Positions 11,901 to 26,900 of a stretch of DNA of 64,000 bases are shown here, piece after piece. The notes beneath the pieces were generated by a model. The model saw only the letters and a program-made list of their open reading frames with translations, searched no databases and was not told where the DNA came from. The position numbers and the translations under genes are program-made. Origin of the DNA: Alligator mississippiensis (lineage: Eukaryota; Chordata; Crocodylia; Alligatoridae); assembly GCF_030867095.1 (NCBI RefSeq), contig NC_081835.1, positions 47,041,892 to 47,105,891 of the forward strand. The letters run 5' to 3'. Within the stretch, counting starts at the first letter, position 1. Each line of letters begins with the position of its first letter.

Positions 11901-14900
11901 AGAGATGGCAGCATGGGCCTGGCAGCAAGGTGCTCCCTGCCTGGTTCTCCACAAACGGACTACCTAAGTCACAGAAGCTGCCTCCATATTTTGTGGTCCT
12001 GGCGCAGAATCAGGTGCCATTTTCACGACAGAGAGCAGCGCCCTGCCCCTCCCTCCATGCCTCTGATTAGCCGAGGGGCCCTGGAAGTCTCGACCCTTCC
12101 TGGAAATTGATAGATGCCCACCTGTCAATCTCTGGGAAGAGGTTTGGGACTTCTAGGGCCACTCAGCCAATCAAAGGTGTGGGGTGGGGGAGCCTGCTGT
12201 GATCTGCCTCGAAAGTCTCCCTCTCTTCCCCCCCAGTGCTTCAGGATGCCAGGGCTTCCCACCTCTGTTTGCAGCTCCCTTTTCTTTTTTACCCTATTCT
12301 TTTTTGCAGTCCCTGTGCTTATTTGTGGCAGACCTACCAAATTCACAATGTCCATGAAAACTGCAAAATTGTGACTTTGTTAGGTCCCTACCCATGACCT
12401 TCTGTTTCACTGTATTGGGCAAGTGTTGTCCCATAGGTTAATAACATAGTTTTGAAACTTTCATTGCACGTGTGGCTGACTGGGCCTGAGGAGAACGGGT
12501 GAAGGCTCTGAGAGGGCTGAGAAAAAGTCTCAAGGAAGAAGGAGAGAAGGTCCCAGGGAGGACTGAGGGAATGGGAGTGGCACAGTAAAGACAGCTTGTT
12601 TTGAAGCAGAATCTGCAGTGCTGTTTGGGGCATCGGCAATCTGATACCCCTCTTCTTTGAAGAACAAAACATCCCCCGCCATTCCACGTTGCTGATCAAA
12701 AAGAAGGATCTCTTGGTGGGGGTGCTGCAAAGCACCAGGGAAGCCAGGGCCTCAGAAAGGCCAGTCTCAAAGCCAGAGGCTGCCCCTTGTGAAGCCACAC
12801 CAGGGATGGCTGCAGGGGGGACTCTTAGGAGAGGGAGGCCAAAGAAAACTGCTTCTAGGGGAGTCCCAAGGCAGAGCTTCTCTGCAAAAGCAGCATTGAT
12901 TTTGTATCACCAATGCAGTAATCCCATTGGGAAGCAAACCTCTCTGAGACGCTAACGCCAGATCAGCTGTTGCAGGACTTCCCAGATTCCCATCAGACTT
13001 TTTACCTAGTTTTGTTCCAAATGAGTCTGCAGTGGGGATGACAAGGGTACCAGATTCCTTTATCTGAGGAGGCACAACACTGTGCCCCATCAGAGCTGCT
13101 TTTCCTGCAATATCCTTTGCCATGTACATGATGCCCACAGGAGCTCAGTGAGTTTTCTATGAAAGGGAGACACTGAAAGGCAGGCCTCTGGGGTGGGAGG
13201 CAGCAACAGTTGTACCAGGTTACTGGTTTTTTGCATGAACCTTCAACTAAAAGCAGGAAGGATGCTATAATCCATCACCATAGCAGGTGTAAATTCCCTG
13301 TGCTAGGACAAGCTGAACCACAAACATCAAGGATTGGACAGGATTAAAACTGACTGATTGTACAAGGACTGCAAAAGACTAGGAAGAATGGAAGAAAGTT
13401 ATTGCTACATCAAAGGTGCCCCAACAGTCAGTATAGCCTCAGCACTGACTTGACTTGACTTGACTTGACATGAGACAAGCCAGGACTGAGGCTAGCAGCT
13501 CTATGAAAATCATCAGGGGATATGTGAGGAACAGACTAAGTCTGGATTCCTATTTGATATCTGAATGATACCCAGGGTTGTATAGTGCTCCCTAGCTTCA
13601 ATCCTGACTTGGGGTGGGGGGAAGTGCACCATCTATGAACCACTGGTAGTACATTTTGTAACACCTGCATTTTCCTTGCATGGGGAGCCTACGGGGGGAG
13701 GTGGGGGTGGAAGGATCTTCCCTCCAAGAACCGACAAGGTCTGACGATCCTAGGTCTAGAAGACTCAGCATGGGCAGAGCTGGGGGGTGATACTGCTATA
13801 GTAAAAAACAGTATCCAGTGTGGACTTCACATTGCACTGTTCTACCTGGCAACACAAAGCACAGAACAGAGCATGTTATCATGCATGTGGCAACCCCAGG
13901 CACTACAAATACGCACCTCCTCCCTGCTTTGGCCTCCTGAGGCGGATGTTTTTGGCTGCAGCTGAACAATGGCCCCAAGCAGGGCAAAAGTCTCATTCTG
14001 AGCAAAAGTGATGTTGGCATTATCATGCAAACCAAAAATCTCTGGGATGTCATTGAGTGGCAGGCTCTTGATGTATTGGAGGTAGCCCTAGAGAAAAAGA
14101 AGCATGTAGGTTGGAGGAGCAGAGCATTACTAAAGATGGCTGAAAGGAAGCATAGCACAGCTATGGAGGTATGGGGTCTGTTCAGATTGTTGTTGACCCT
14201 GTCTGGTACATGTGCATTTACCTGTTACCCTAATTTACTGGCCTTTCTACAGCCTTGGTTCTTATCAGGTGATACCTGTTTGTTACAGTAAAATGTAACA
14301 CTCCCCTCCAAGTTAGCTCAGGGTTACATAATGTTGTTCACTCTCAACGTGATGGCTCAAAGGCAGATGAAGGAGAGGGGAGAATTCAGAGTGATGAAGG
14401 TTGTGGCAGTGCTGACATATGAGAGAAGGTGGTGAGAAGCCAGCACGTGCTATGTAGTTTGGCTCCAGGAGGTTGTGAGGAGTTTGAATGTGAGGGGAGT
14501 AGTCATATAGGCATTACGCCTATAGAGTGTTACAGAACCTAGAGCCTAACAGCAGTAAGACTTGCACTGCTTTCTTCACGTTGATAACCAAATATGCTAA
14601 ATAATAAACTATACCAATACTGTGCATTTTACAAAGGCTAACTTCCTATTTGGGGCATTCTGCTGATAGCTACCCACATATCCAAAATCACTCTTCCCAC
14701 TTCTACTGTCAGCAGAGACCTTTATACAAATTGTCTTCTACTGTTCCACTGGACACCTATCATTGTGCCTATTGTTAAACAGGGCACAGATTCTGATAGA
14801 TGGTATGGCTTTGTGGGCTGTTATCATCCTGTGTTTTCCTCTAGTGAACAGGAAGAGTACAGCATTGTTACAGATGACCTCACAACATTACAGTCACATG

Positions 14901-17900
14901 ATTCTGTTTTGCCTTTTGCTCTGTGAGTTTAGGAGCATGCGTGGTGTTCACTGGCTGAATTACTTACATTATGGTCATATGTAGTGCTGATCTGTTTGTA
15001 GATTCCTGACTTGGAATAAGCAAAATCTGGAGTTAGAACATCTGGCTGGTAGAAATCTTCTAAAATATTCATGATGCAGCGCCTGTCCCAGTCATCAGTC
15101 ACTCGGCCTCCATAGTTAATCTCACCAGCTGTGTACTTCAGCACCTGTCAAAGAAAATAGAGAAACTACATTAGAAGTGCTATCCTACCCTAAGCAGATA
15201 GTGGCAAATGTCCAGCTGGCACATCAGTGTGGATTTCAGCAAGGAGGAAAATGAAGGAAAGAGTTGGCAAACCCTTGGCACAGACTGCCTCGCTGAATGG
15301 TCAGGTACAAATTTCTAGTCCTTAGCAGTAGGGAATACTGCAGGAACTGCCCACAGTGGTGAGGGTGAATACAACACCTCTAACTTATGTGGTGCTTGGA
15401 CTTGTGGACAGTAGGGCCCATCAGAGCAGAGCCTTGTTTCACCTCCAGCATACCTGCTGTGCTCATGACCTTTTGGGGTAACCAAGAACAGCCTCTTTGG
15501 AGAGCTGTGCAATGGGAGTTAGGATTTGTGCCTGGAACATGCAGCACAGAGCAGGCCTAACTGCATCTTTGGCTGCACCTGGGCTCTTGTGTGACTGCAA
15601 AGAATCCCACTGATCTTTCCACAGAATTCAGATGAGAAGAGGAACAGCTGTAGTTGGAGGCAGCTTCTGAAGCTCCAGCCATCTAGCCAGTGTCTGCTAA
15701 ATTGCTCTGGTACAGCTTCATTACTGTCCCTACACTGTACTTGATAGCTGTTAGGCGCTTAAATCTCTTTCCTGACTTCCCTAGATGCAACTAGTCCCCA
15801 CACACGGACTCCATGTATGCACATGTATTACAAATACGTTGCAGGGGACTGAATCTTATTTTGCGTTCTATGCGTAAATGGCACACGCAGCTGCATAACT
15901 ACAGTCTGTGATTCTATTTTACCTGGCATGTGTACCTGCTGGAAAGGAAGCGGCAGTAGTAAGGGCTGAGGACAGTCCAATAGCTAAGGGCCCAGGGCTC
16001 TTGCCCAGTGAGCAAGAAACCCAAGTTCTAGACCCTCCTCATCCAGAGGAGGCCTAAGCTCATGTTTTATACTTCTCAGCACAGTATCCTAACCACCAAG
16101 CCATGATGCCTCAACAGTTCTTTTGCCCTCCTCTTAAAGCTGGTCTACTACACCTTGCACTTGACAGTTATTGGGTAAAAGAGAGAGAGCACTGGAGAAA
16201 TTATCTGTCCTATGGGGAATAAGAAGAGTCAACCTAGAACCCAGGGACTACTCCCTCCCAGGGCAGCATCCATCTTACTGAGCCACACACCCTCTAGTTT
16301 GCTTTTTCTTCCCAGCCTTACGTACTCCTCCATCTTACCAGTCAGGTCGGCCAACTTCAAGGAGAGCACTGGAAAATAGGCTAGGTCAGGGGTGGGCAAT
16401 TATTTCGGCTGGAGGGCCACTTAATGAGTTTTGGGGACCTGTCAAGAGCCACATCCATCTCTGTCTCTGCTCTTTTTTCTTCTCTTTCTGTCGCTCTCTC
16501 TTCTCTCCCCTTCACTTCAGAACTCTGGCAGAAGCTGTAGTTCGCCAGGAGCCCAGACGCTCAGCTGTGGACCCAGGCAGGAGCTTCTGCCACACCAGGT
16601 GGGCAGTGGCATCAGAACCTGCTGACAGTGTCACAGCTGATGCTGACACCCACCTGGCATAACAGAAGCAACTGCCTGGGTCCAGATCTCAGTGTCAGGG
16701 CTCTTGGCGAACTACTACTTCAACCAGGTTCTGAGGAAGGGAAGGAGGGGGAGAGAGAGATACACTGCCACCCACCTAGCGCAGCAGCTCCTGCCTGCAT
16801 CCATGGCTGATGCTGCTGGCAGGTTCCACGTTGGGGCACTGGGAAGGAGCTTCCACCATGCTGGGAGTGCAGTGGATCAGGTGTGGACGCTGCCAGCAGG
16901 TTCTACATCTAGACTCCTGAACCTGTCCATGGCATCCACAGCTGAAATGCTGCCTACCCGCTGTGGCAGAAGCCCTGCCTACGTCCACAGCTGATGCCTG
17001 ATGCTGAGCAGAAGCAGTCCTGCTTGCCTGTCCAGCACCATGTGGCAGCCAGAGCTGGCAGCCATCTGTGGGCTGGATCCAGCCCATGGGCCATATTTTA
17101 TAGAATCATAGAACCGGCAGGGACCTGTAAGATCATCAAGTCCAATTCCCTGCCATAGGCAGGAAGTGATTGGCCTCAGACGAGCTCAACAAGGTGCCTG
17201 TCCAGCCTCATCTTGAACACCTCCAAGGAGGGTGACTACATCACCTATGCTGGGAATGTATTTGAGATTCTTTCTAGAAAGTTTTTTCTTATGTCTAGCC
17301 TGAATTTACTCTCTATTAGCTTATGCCCACTGATCCTTGTCCTCCCTTGAGGTGCCTTCCTGAAGAGTTGCTCTCCTAGATCTTGATACTCACCCCTGAT
17401 GTACTGGTAGGCGGCTATCAAGACACCTCTCAGTCTTTTTTTACTCACTGAACAGTTCCTGGAGTCTCTCCTCATAGGGCTTATCCTCCATGCCCTTAAC
17501 CATGAGTGGCCCTTCTTTGTACCCTCTAAAGTTTATCCACATCCTTCTTGAAGTGCAGCATCCAGAACTGGACACAGTACTCCAGCTGTGGCCTCACCAG
17601 CACTAAACAGAGAGGGAGGAGCACCTCCCTGGATCTACTGGCAACACATCGGCTGATGCACGCCAGAGTTCTATTTGCCCTTCTGGCGACTTCATCGCAC
17701 TGTTGGCTCATATTCATCTTCCGATAGATTGTAACCCCCAGGTCTTGTTCAGATGCTGTGCCAGTCAGTGGACCACCACCCATTGTGTAGTTATGATGAG
17801 GGTTCTTCCTACACAGATGAAGGACCTTGCACTTCTCCCTGTTAAACCTCATCTGATTCCATTCCACCCATGAATCCAGTCTGTCAAGGTTGTCCTGGAT

Positions 17901-20900
17901 CTTTACCCTATCCTCTGATGTGCCTGTGTTTCCCCATAGCTTGGTATGATCCGTGAACTTGATCATCAACATTTCCACCCCCTTGTCCAAGTCATTAATA
18001 AATATTAAAGAGCACAGGTCCAAGCACTGATCCCTGAGGGACACCACTGGAGACGACCCTCCAGGATGAGGCCTTCCCATCGATTACAACTCTCTGGGAG
18101 CGGCCCCTAAGCCAGTTGTCCACCCACCTCATTGTAGACTGATCCAACTCAGTACCCTCCAGTTTGCTTGAGAGAATCTCGTGGGAGAGGGAATCAAAGG
18201 CTTTGCTGAAGTCTAAGTAAATGATGTAAACCTTGTGCCTCTCATCCAGATGGCTAGCTACCTGGTCATAGAAGGACAAGGTTTGTCAGGCATGATCTAC
18301 CCTCAACAAAACCATGTTGGTTGCTTCTTAACATCCTGTCAGTTACCAGCTTGTAACTGATGGTCACCTTAACAAATTTTTCAAAGATTTTACCCAGGAC
18401 CAAAGTCAGGCTGACCGGTCTGTAGTTTGCAGGGTCATCCCTCTTATGTGCACCACATTGACAAGTTGTGGAACTCGGGAGTGGTCCCGGATGACTGGAA
18501 GAGGGCCAAACAACTTGGCCAGGTGGCACTGATATAAGCTCATCCAGTTCTTTCAGTTCTTTGCAGGTCATCAGGCCCAGCAGACTTGAAAACATCCAAG
18601 TGTTGTAGGAGATCCCTCACCTATTCAGGACTGATTACATGTAATCTGTTGTCTTCCCCATGTTCCCTGGGCCTCCAGTCTGATTTGGGAATAGTGACAT
18701 GGAGTATGTATTTAAGAGTGCTGCCTTTTTGCAGGCATTGTCTGTGGGCTGCCCCTGAGTATTCAGTAGGAGTCCCAAAGTGGATCCTGATTTTTTTCTT
18801 GCTCCCTATGTATGTGTAGAAGAACTTTTTGTTGTCTTTTATGCCAGTTGCCAGCTTGCTTTCTATGCCTGCCTCAGCTTTCCATGTTTCATACCTTCAG
18901 GCCTTGGCGATACAGGTGTATTCCTCTCTGGTTGACGAGCCATTCTTCCATTGCTTATATGCTTCCTCTTTCTTTTTCAATAGCTCCCAAATATTCCTGT
19001 TGAGCCAAGCAGGTCTCTTGGCTCCTTTCCTACTTTTTGTCCATGTGGAGATGGCCTGTTTTTGAGCCTTGAGAATTGCCTCCTTAAGGAAGCACCATTG
19101 TTCCTGGACTCCCAAGTCATCCAGTTGCTGGTTGCAGAGGGCCTTTCTAACTAGCCTCTTGAATTTGCCAAAATCTGCCTTCCTGAAGTCCAGGACTTCT
19201 GTTCTGCTGACTGGTTTCCCAGTCTTATGATGGATGGTGAACCTTATCAGGTCATGATCGGTGTCACCCAGAGTACCACCAATCCTCAGGTCGCCTATGA
19301 TGTCCCCCAACCCTTGGTCAGCACTATATCCAGAGTGGCCTTACCCCTAGTAGGCCCTTCCACAACCTACGTCAGAAACAGATCATCTACTGTTGCCAAG
19401 AAGTTGGCTGACCTGCTAGGGGTGGCTGAGCGGTCCTCCCAACACATGTCTGGGTAGTTGAAGTCACCCATGACAATCATGTCTCTAGTGCTAGCTGCCT
19501 CAATCAGCTCTCCAGAGAATGCCTGATTGCACTCTTTGTCTTGGGAGGGAGGCCTGTAGTAGACTCCCACCATCAGGTCTCCCTCTCCTGATCCCCTTTG
19601 TATCTTGACCCAGAGAGTCTCAAGGGATCCATTCCTGTTCTCAAATGTGATCTGCAGGGAAGGGTACCGCTCTTTCACATAGAAGGCCACACCTCCTCCC
19701 TTCTTCCCAACCCAATCCTTCTTATAAAGCCTATAGCCCTCAATATTTAGTGTCCAATCACGTGTGTCATCCCACCAGGTCTCTGTCAACCCAATCAGAT
19801 CGAATTCCTCAACCACCAGGAGTGCCAGTTCCTCCTGTTTATTTCCCATGCTTCTGGCATTCCCATAAAGACACCTGAGCTCTCCCCTAGCCGCCTCAGC
19901 TTTTCTGTCATGCTGCCAGTGTCTCAAGATGTCAGTAGTTTTCTGGATGTTCATTACTTGAATGCCCTCTCGTGTGTCATTGTGGCTAGAGGATTCGTGC
20001 ACAGCAGTGAAACCTTCTCCCCAGCCCCAAGACATGCCTAGTTCAAAGCCCTCCTCAACAAGTCAGCCACTCTTGTAACAAAGAGCTTCATCCCTCTGCC
20101 TGTGAGATGAAGATCATCCCTTGCATGTAGACTGCTGTAGTTAAACCACGTCCTAAGGTTGAGGTATCCAAAGCCCACATGGTGACACCATCTCCTAAGC
20201 CTTCGGTTGACCTCCTCGATGCACTCCTCCCTCTGACGGCCACAGCCTCTGACTGGGAGGATTGAGAAGACCACTTGTGCTCCTATGTCCTTGAGCTTCA
20301 CCCCCATGGTCTTGTAGTCTCTCATTATCCTCCCAGGGCTACTTCTTACCATGTCATTGGTGTGCACATGGACAAGAAGCATGGGGTAGTGGTCAGTAGG
20401 GCAGACCAGTTTAGGGATCCTTGCCATAACGTCTCTGATCTTGGCTCCTGGAAGGCAGCAGACCTCTCGAGCAAGGGGGTCTGGACAACAAATGGCTCCT
20501 TCTGTGCTCCGCAGCAGGGAATCTCCTAGGACTATCATCCTACGTTGTTACCTTGCTGGAGTTGGCTGACCCCGCACAGATGCATCATCTATCTGTCGAT
20601 GGTGTGAGGGCTTCATAGCTGTTGTGCAGGGCTATTGGTGGGACAACTGATGCACGTTGTGGTTTCAGTCCTGATGTCATCAATGTCTACCTGCTCTCAG
20701 TTGGGGCACCTTGTTCAGGTGCACTCTTCTGTCCAGTCTCCATGGCTTCCTTCTTCAGGCGCAGGGCCTGGCAGTAAGCATCAGTCTCTGCCTCGTGTTC
20801 CCTAATGATCCATAACCTGTCCACCTCCTCCTGTAGCTCCCTCACCCAGTCCTCCAGTCTCCAGCAGCAAGCACATCCCACAAGTGGGAGTGCTCATGCC

Positions 20901-23900
20901 CCTAATCCCAGCATCCAGCAGACGTGTTTGCAGCCCTTGCAGCCTAGAGTGAAGGGTTCCATCTGCATGGAGACTGGGACCATAGGTTCTGTCTGGGTGG
21001 AGGGCTCTCAGGTACCAGGGGAAGGATGCCTAGGGGTGCAGCGTGTACCCATCACCATATTGCAGGGTGAACGCTGGTTGCATGGCTGCCTGGGTGTATG
21101 TATAAGTGGGAGACCAGGTGGGTGTTATGCCTAGCCCATGGCCTGGTGGCTACAGCACTGTGTTGGAAAGCAGGAATCAGGTTCAAGACCCTTTTGGTGA
21201 GTCTCCCACTGCCTGGCTGTTAGGAAACTGCCCGGTCTCTAACTTCTGCTAGTTGTGGTTCTTCTGTGACTAAACATATGGGGCTTACCCAGACTTGTAC
21301 ACACACCTGAACAATCCTATTGGCCAGAGACAGGCCTAGTGAGTATGTCCTAGAGTTTGGCAGGAACTTGCATGTACCCAGCTAAACAGCAAACTGTGCA
21401 CAAGTGTCAACCACTGCATATGTGTCATTTTGATGCATAAAGGGGAAATACGATTTAGCTCTTGCTACATGCACTAGGACCCTCTCCATGGCCCACTCTA
21501 AGGCAAGGCAGCCCAGCAAACTGTCCCTACCTTGTATGGAATGTCCGTGTACTCATTCAAGAACATCTTTAATTGGCTGATGCAGATGCGGAGATCTCCG
21601 TCTGTGAACTCATACGGAATATTGAACCCCAGGGGTCCAAATTTCCTACGCTCCAACACGTTGCCATGGAACAAGCAAAGTGAAAGTAATAAGACTTTAA
21701 ATTCTGTGACCTGCGGGGCATAGGAGCAAGGAAAGGAGTGTTAGTTGATATGGGATTGGCTTATAAGGAGACAACTTTGGAGGCAATGTACTTTCTCTTA
21801 GGCATGATGGCAGATGGACAAGCTAAGTACTTAAGTGATCAAATCTATCCATTTACTGAAGCTGATAGGAGCCTGATGGTGCAGAACATAGGCTCAGGCT
21901 ACTCCATGGGGGATAGTTATGGTCCAAACTTTTCATACTTGGATGCCTAGGATGGAAGAATGGAACTCATTTCTACAAGATGTTGTGGCAGCTGACAGTT
22001 TAACCAAAATCAAAAAGGAACTGGACAAACTCTTGGAGGAAAGGGGCATCAGTAGCTGTTGAGCATGCGAGTTAGGGGTACAGTCTCTGAATCAGAACTT
22101 ACTAATCCTTAAACGCTGGAGATTGTAAACAAGAAAGGAACAGTGGAAAAACCCTTGGTCATACCCTGTTCACTCTCTCATTCAGCATCCACTCTTTGCC
22201 ACTGTGGGACACAGGATACTGGGCAAGATGGACCCATGGGACTCCTATACATGAGTGTGTCAGAGCAGACTTGATTAACTGAGTCTTCTGAAGTGTGGCA
22301 ATTGCTGTGCTCCAGCAGCCGCCTGCATCTCGTGAATCAGTGTTCCCATGCTTAAAAATGGCAGTGGAGTTTCTTGAAATAAAGCTTGTCAAACAAGCAT
22401 TAGGTCAAGTTCCCCCACTACCATTTTTAAGCATGGGGACACGAAGGTGCAGCGGTGCTTTAATTAGAGCAGCTCTCAAAGTGCCCATGGTCTGACCCAG
22501 TAAGTGACAGTTCTTGTGAAGTAAACATCTAATTTAGGTAATGCTCTTTAAAAAATGTGGGGCACACTATTTACACATGTGAACTCTCACATCAAATAGG
22601 CTGCTCACAAAGACAATGTTGGCTTTCTAGCATGAGAAGGAATTTGTTGTTGTTTAGATGATATACAGAGGAGCAGAAAGCTGGAAAGGAAAACTCAACC
22701 AGGGATGCTCTACAAAACCGTTAGCAGAGAAACTTGCTATGATCCATGATGAATGTGGCAAGCTGGCCATGGTGGAGAAGTGGAAGACAGGACATGGCTC
22801 TTACCTTGGAGCAGGAATTCAAGAAGTCATCACTCAGATTAGTGTACGACTTCAACAAATTTGCCTTGACCCCTCGTGGGGGCTCAATGGTCATCTTGGA
22901 GCCATTCTGGAGGATAGACACTGGGAACTGGTTACTAGGTAAACTAGTGAGCCAGAGGCGAAAGTCTCGGTGCACCTAGACAATTAAAAGGTGGCAGGTG
23001 CTTTAAGTGTTAAGTAAAGATACAGGAATTTGGGGGAAGTCCTCCTAACTGTGGAGATTGTCCTCCCTCATGACTGGCCAATAATCTTCCATCACAGATG
23101 ACCCCCAACCTCCCCAGAAGACCCTCTTCCTCCTGACATCACCTGTCCTCAGAACCACAGGGATTTCTTTCAACAGAGGTACCCTGTTCATCTCTCCAAC
23201 CCTGCAAAAGGCTTTTCAACTGGAAATGAGCACTGAGAATTCTCTAGCCCAACTATGGAGCTGTCTGTCAGGTTCTTCCAACAAGAGGGAAGAGTTCTAT
23301 GGCAAAAATGCCTGGGCTGCATTCCTCCCCCAGGACAGTGGCAGTCACTGCCTTTGCCAAACAGATCTGGTGTAACGCAAAAGCCATGTTCCTTCCCCCT
23401 GCTGGGAGCCTGAGCAAGTGATAAGATGATGTCTCTCACCAGCAGGCAAATGGAAGGGGACGCACCAATGCAATGCTGTGTCTGCGGGTAAGAGTGAGGT
23501 GGTGACTGATAACAGACTCGCACATGGGGAGGAGGCAGTGATAGCAATTGATATTGTTAAGTTGAGATATAAATGTTAAGTCTTCACTATGGGGTGGAAC
23601 TGCTCCCTAATCACACAGAGCAGCAGTGCATTGTGGGATTAGGGAGCAGCTGTGGCCTACTAAATAGGCAACTAGCCATAGTTGTGCTAAATGGTTTTGG
23701 GAAGTGGGGCTCAGGTTAGTCTCCTTTCTGTTCGCAGGAGTCTTCCTCTCCTTCAAAGCACAGGATGATGGTTAAAGCAATGGGCAATAAGCCTTAGCTG
23801 TGATTCAGATGAATGCCCCTGCATTCAAGAGTGTAACCTTGTCAGGATTGATGTTCTCAATGAGTCTCTCTAGTGCCGGCATCCAGCTTGGGGCCAGGTG

Positions 23901-26900
23901 GCAGTTCTGGAAGAAGACCCATTTCCCACGTTCCATTGCACTTCGCATCATGGCTTCTGCTCGGGGACCCTGCAAAAGGAAACAAGATCAGCCTCAGCAG
24001 CACCAGTTTACCAGGGCAACTGGATGCAGCACAACTTAAACCTGTTGGAATGTACCAACCTGACAGCTGCCATCCGGTCCAGCACAAAGAACTGAACTGC
24101 AGACCTGTAGAGCTATAAGTAGAAGGCTCTGCAGCTTGAATTAAAGGGCTAGGATCCAAAGCTGGAGCTGTATCAGTTCCAAATTTTCTGGGGGATCCTT
24201 AACATCCATGAACCAGAAACCCACTCACCACTGCATAGCCTTAGCTTTGCTTAACTGAGGGCACATGCTCAGCTTTCCATATTCCCAAACATGAGCCTAG
24301 CTAAACCTTATCAATGAACAAAGGGCAGAGGTTGGGTAAAATTCTGTGCCTGCCCTTTAGAAGTTAGTTTTGCTTTTCATGTTTTGCTATGTGCAGATTT
24401 TAAGTCTGTTCCACAAAGAGAATCTCAGAAAGAAACTACTGACTTATAACTAAAGGCATTTGAAGATGAAGGAGGGACCCACTGGTGAGTGTGTGAAGAC
24501 AGAAGCACTGAATTCATTTCTCAGTTGGCAACAAATGAGACAGAGTGGTAAACTAGGGCCCTGAGGGGCATTTCCATTGGGAGTGGGGAGGGCTTAAGAC
24601 TTTCTGGAGTTCTGGGGATAAACCCTGGTGAACGGGGATGGCTATTTCTCACAAAGAATGTGCACAGCAGTGCCGCTGGCTTACCTGACCCTGGCCCAAA
24701 GAAATGGCAGCGAGCTTCTTGGAGAACTTCATTTCTTCAGCAAATTTGTAAAGATCAGCAGCAGGGTCTGTCCCAGGAGAGAGGACGAATATCAGGGGGG
24801 TGGTAGAAGTGGACTCCTTGAATACCGCAGAGAGATCTGTGGTCTGGAAGAGAAGATGGATTTTCACTTAGAGTAAAAACTAACGATTGACACAGGGCAG
24901 GGTTGGTAAATGCAGGAGCCATTCCTTCAGAGCCAATGCACAGACTCTACCCTTATGCCCACTCCCCTGTCTGCCCTTGGTAATCAGTCAGCCTGACAAC
25001 TGGATTGAGCCAGGACCTGATCTTGATGATCCTTCATGAAGCATCATGTCTTGTCCCCCTCTTCTTTCTGTGCAATCTACTTGTCGATGAATCTTCTGAA
25101 GCCTGATCCACGTATCAATACATTCAAAAACAGTCTTTCTATGGACTGCAGTAGGGTTCGTGTCTTGGTCCTTTCTCTTTAGTATCCATTCCAATTCCTT
25201 CCTCCTTTCCCTGCATCAGCCACTGTCATAAACCATATGCTTTAACTGAAGGACAGTGCCTTCCATTATGTGTTTTAGAAGCTCCAAGGAATCATTACTT
25301 GGTACTACAGTGAAGCCCTTCTGACAGCCAGGACCAAAGTCTACATTTAAGTGCCTAACTTTGGACAGCCATGTTTGAGATGCATACCTGCTTTTGGTGT
25401 TGCATTTTGAAGGCAGCCAGCTGAGCACACATACTTCCATACGCATATGCACATATATACATACACTTCTTTGTGCCCTGAACAACTGGGAGCCATAGCT
25501 TGGCAAATTCATATGTCCCTTCACAGATCATGTTCAACAGGGTGGACTGAACTGCTAAGCAAGCAGAGTCTGCAGAACATCTGCTACTTATTCTTCTGCC
25601 TCTGCATGTGTCAGGACTTCCTGACATCGTGGGCCTGGATTCTACATGCGGACACCTTTAATAAGAAATTAAAATTGCACCTTCAGATACCAAATTCCAA
25701 TTCGGGCCCATCCAGTGGGAACTTCAGCCTGGCATGTGCTTGTGTTGCTGTGTGTCAGTGAGGTGTCACCAGCACAGCCCATAGCATAAATGTGTCCCAT
25801 AGGAGACTGGTTATATCTGTATAATGCATCTTTATACTGATATAATCGTGTCTATACTAGGGGGATATATATTAGCTGCTGTTACAGTAAAGGGGTATAG
25901 CTTTCTATGAGGCCCTGCATGCACAAATGCTGATCTGAGTGTCAGAGCTGTCTATGAAGGATGTTGCATCTGAAAACTCTGCTTTGCTGCACCTGAGCAT
26001 GACAAGTCTTTGCACTTCTGTGATACCTTTTACCCACTGATCTCCAAGGATTTTAAGCAGGTGAATAACTCCTTGTTACACATGGGGAAAAACACACAGC
26101 AATCCAGCTAGGCAGAAACAAAACAGAGAATGAACTTAAGCCTCCTGGCTCCTACCCTCAGTTGTAATCTCCAGCCATGCCTCCCCTGTGTCTGCCTTGG
26201 ACCCTGCTTGCTAGTTTTCAGTATGGAGCTATTACTTTTACTAGTCGTGTGCATTATGACTACAGAGGCAGGGTGACCCAGTGAAGAGAGTGCTGACTTG
26301 GGACTGAGAAAACATGGATTCGCCCCATTCTCACCTCTGCCACTGGCCTGCTGGGTGACCCTGGGCAACTGACTTTACCACTCCATGCCTCAGTTTCCTC
26401 TTCTGTAAAAATAGGCACAATAATAGCAAGCTTTTTTACAAAGCACTTTGAGCTCTAAAGATCTAGGTAGTATCGCCTCAACTACAGATGCTGTGAAAGT
26501 CTATTCAAGCATCTGCCTCCTATAGTTGCCAGTCCTATTTGGGGCAGAGTGCAGTAGGTTTTGCATTACTCCCATCCCTTCTCAACCAAAGCATCCTCTG
26601 TGGCTCTTGTGCATAGTGCTGGCCAGCTACCTGTGGTTCAATAAAACGTTCATCCAGATTCTCAGTCACGAAGTCCTGCATGGCATTAGTGACCTTATCT
26701 CCTCTCAGGCAACGCAGGACCAGAAGCTTCTGGAATGAGTCCAACTTAGTGTTCCAAATCCCAGGCAGGGGCTCCCTGCAAGAGAATTACGTGATGAATT
26801 TGGGGGTTATATTCTGGGAATAAAGAGGGCTTTAAACAGATGCCACGTTCACTAGACTCCAGGAAAACAACTCTCCTAGATACAACTAGGTATGTATCAG

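Noticed and set aside
13446-13469. Short tandem repeats as a CRISPR-like or regulatory array
   Set aside because: Plain microsatellite without spacers, in a vertebrate intron.
16080-16110. A functional tRNA gene in the SINE-like stretch
   Set aside because: Only partial tRNA-like similarity; no complete cloverleaf or A/B boxes in order.
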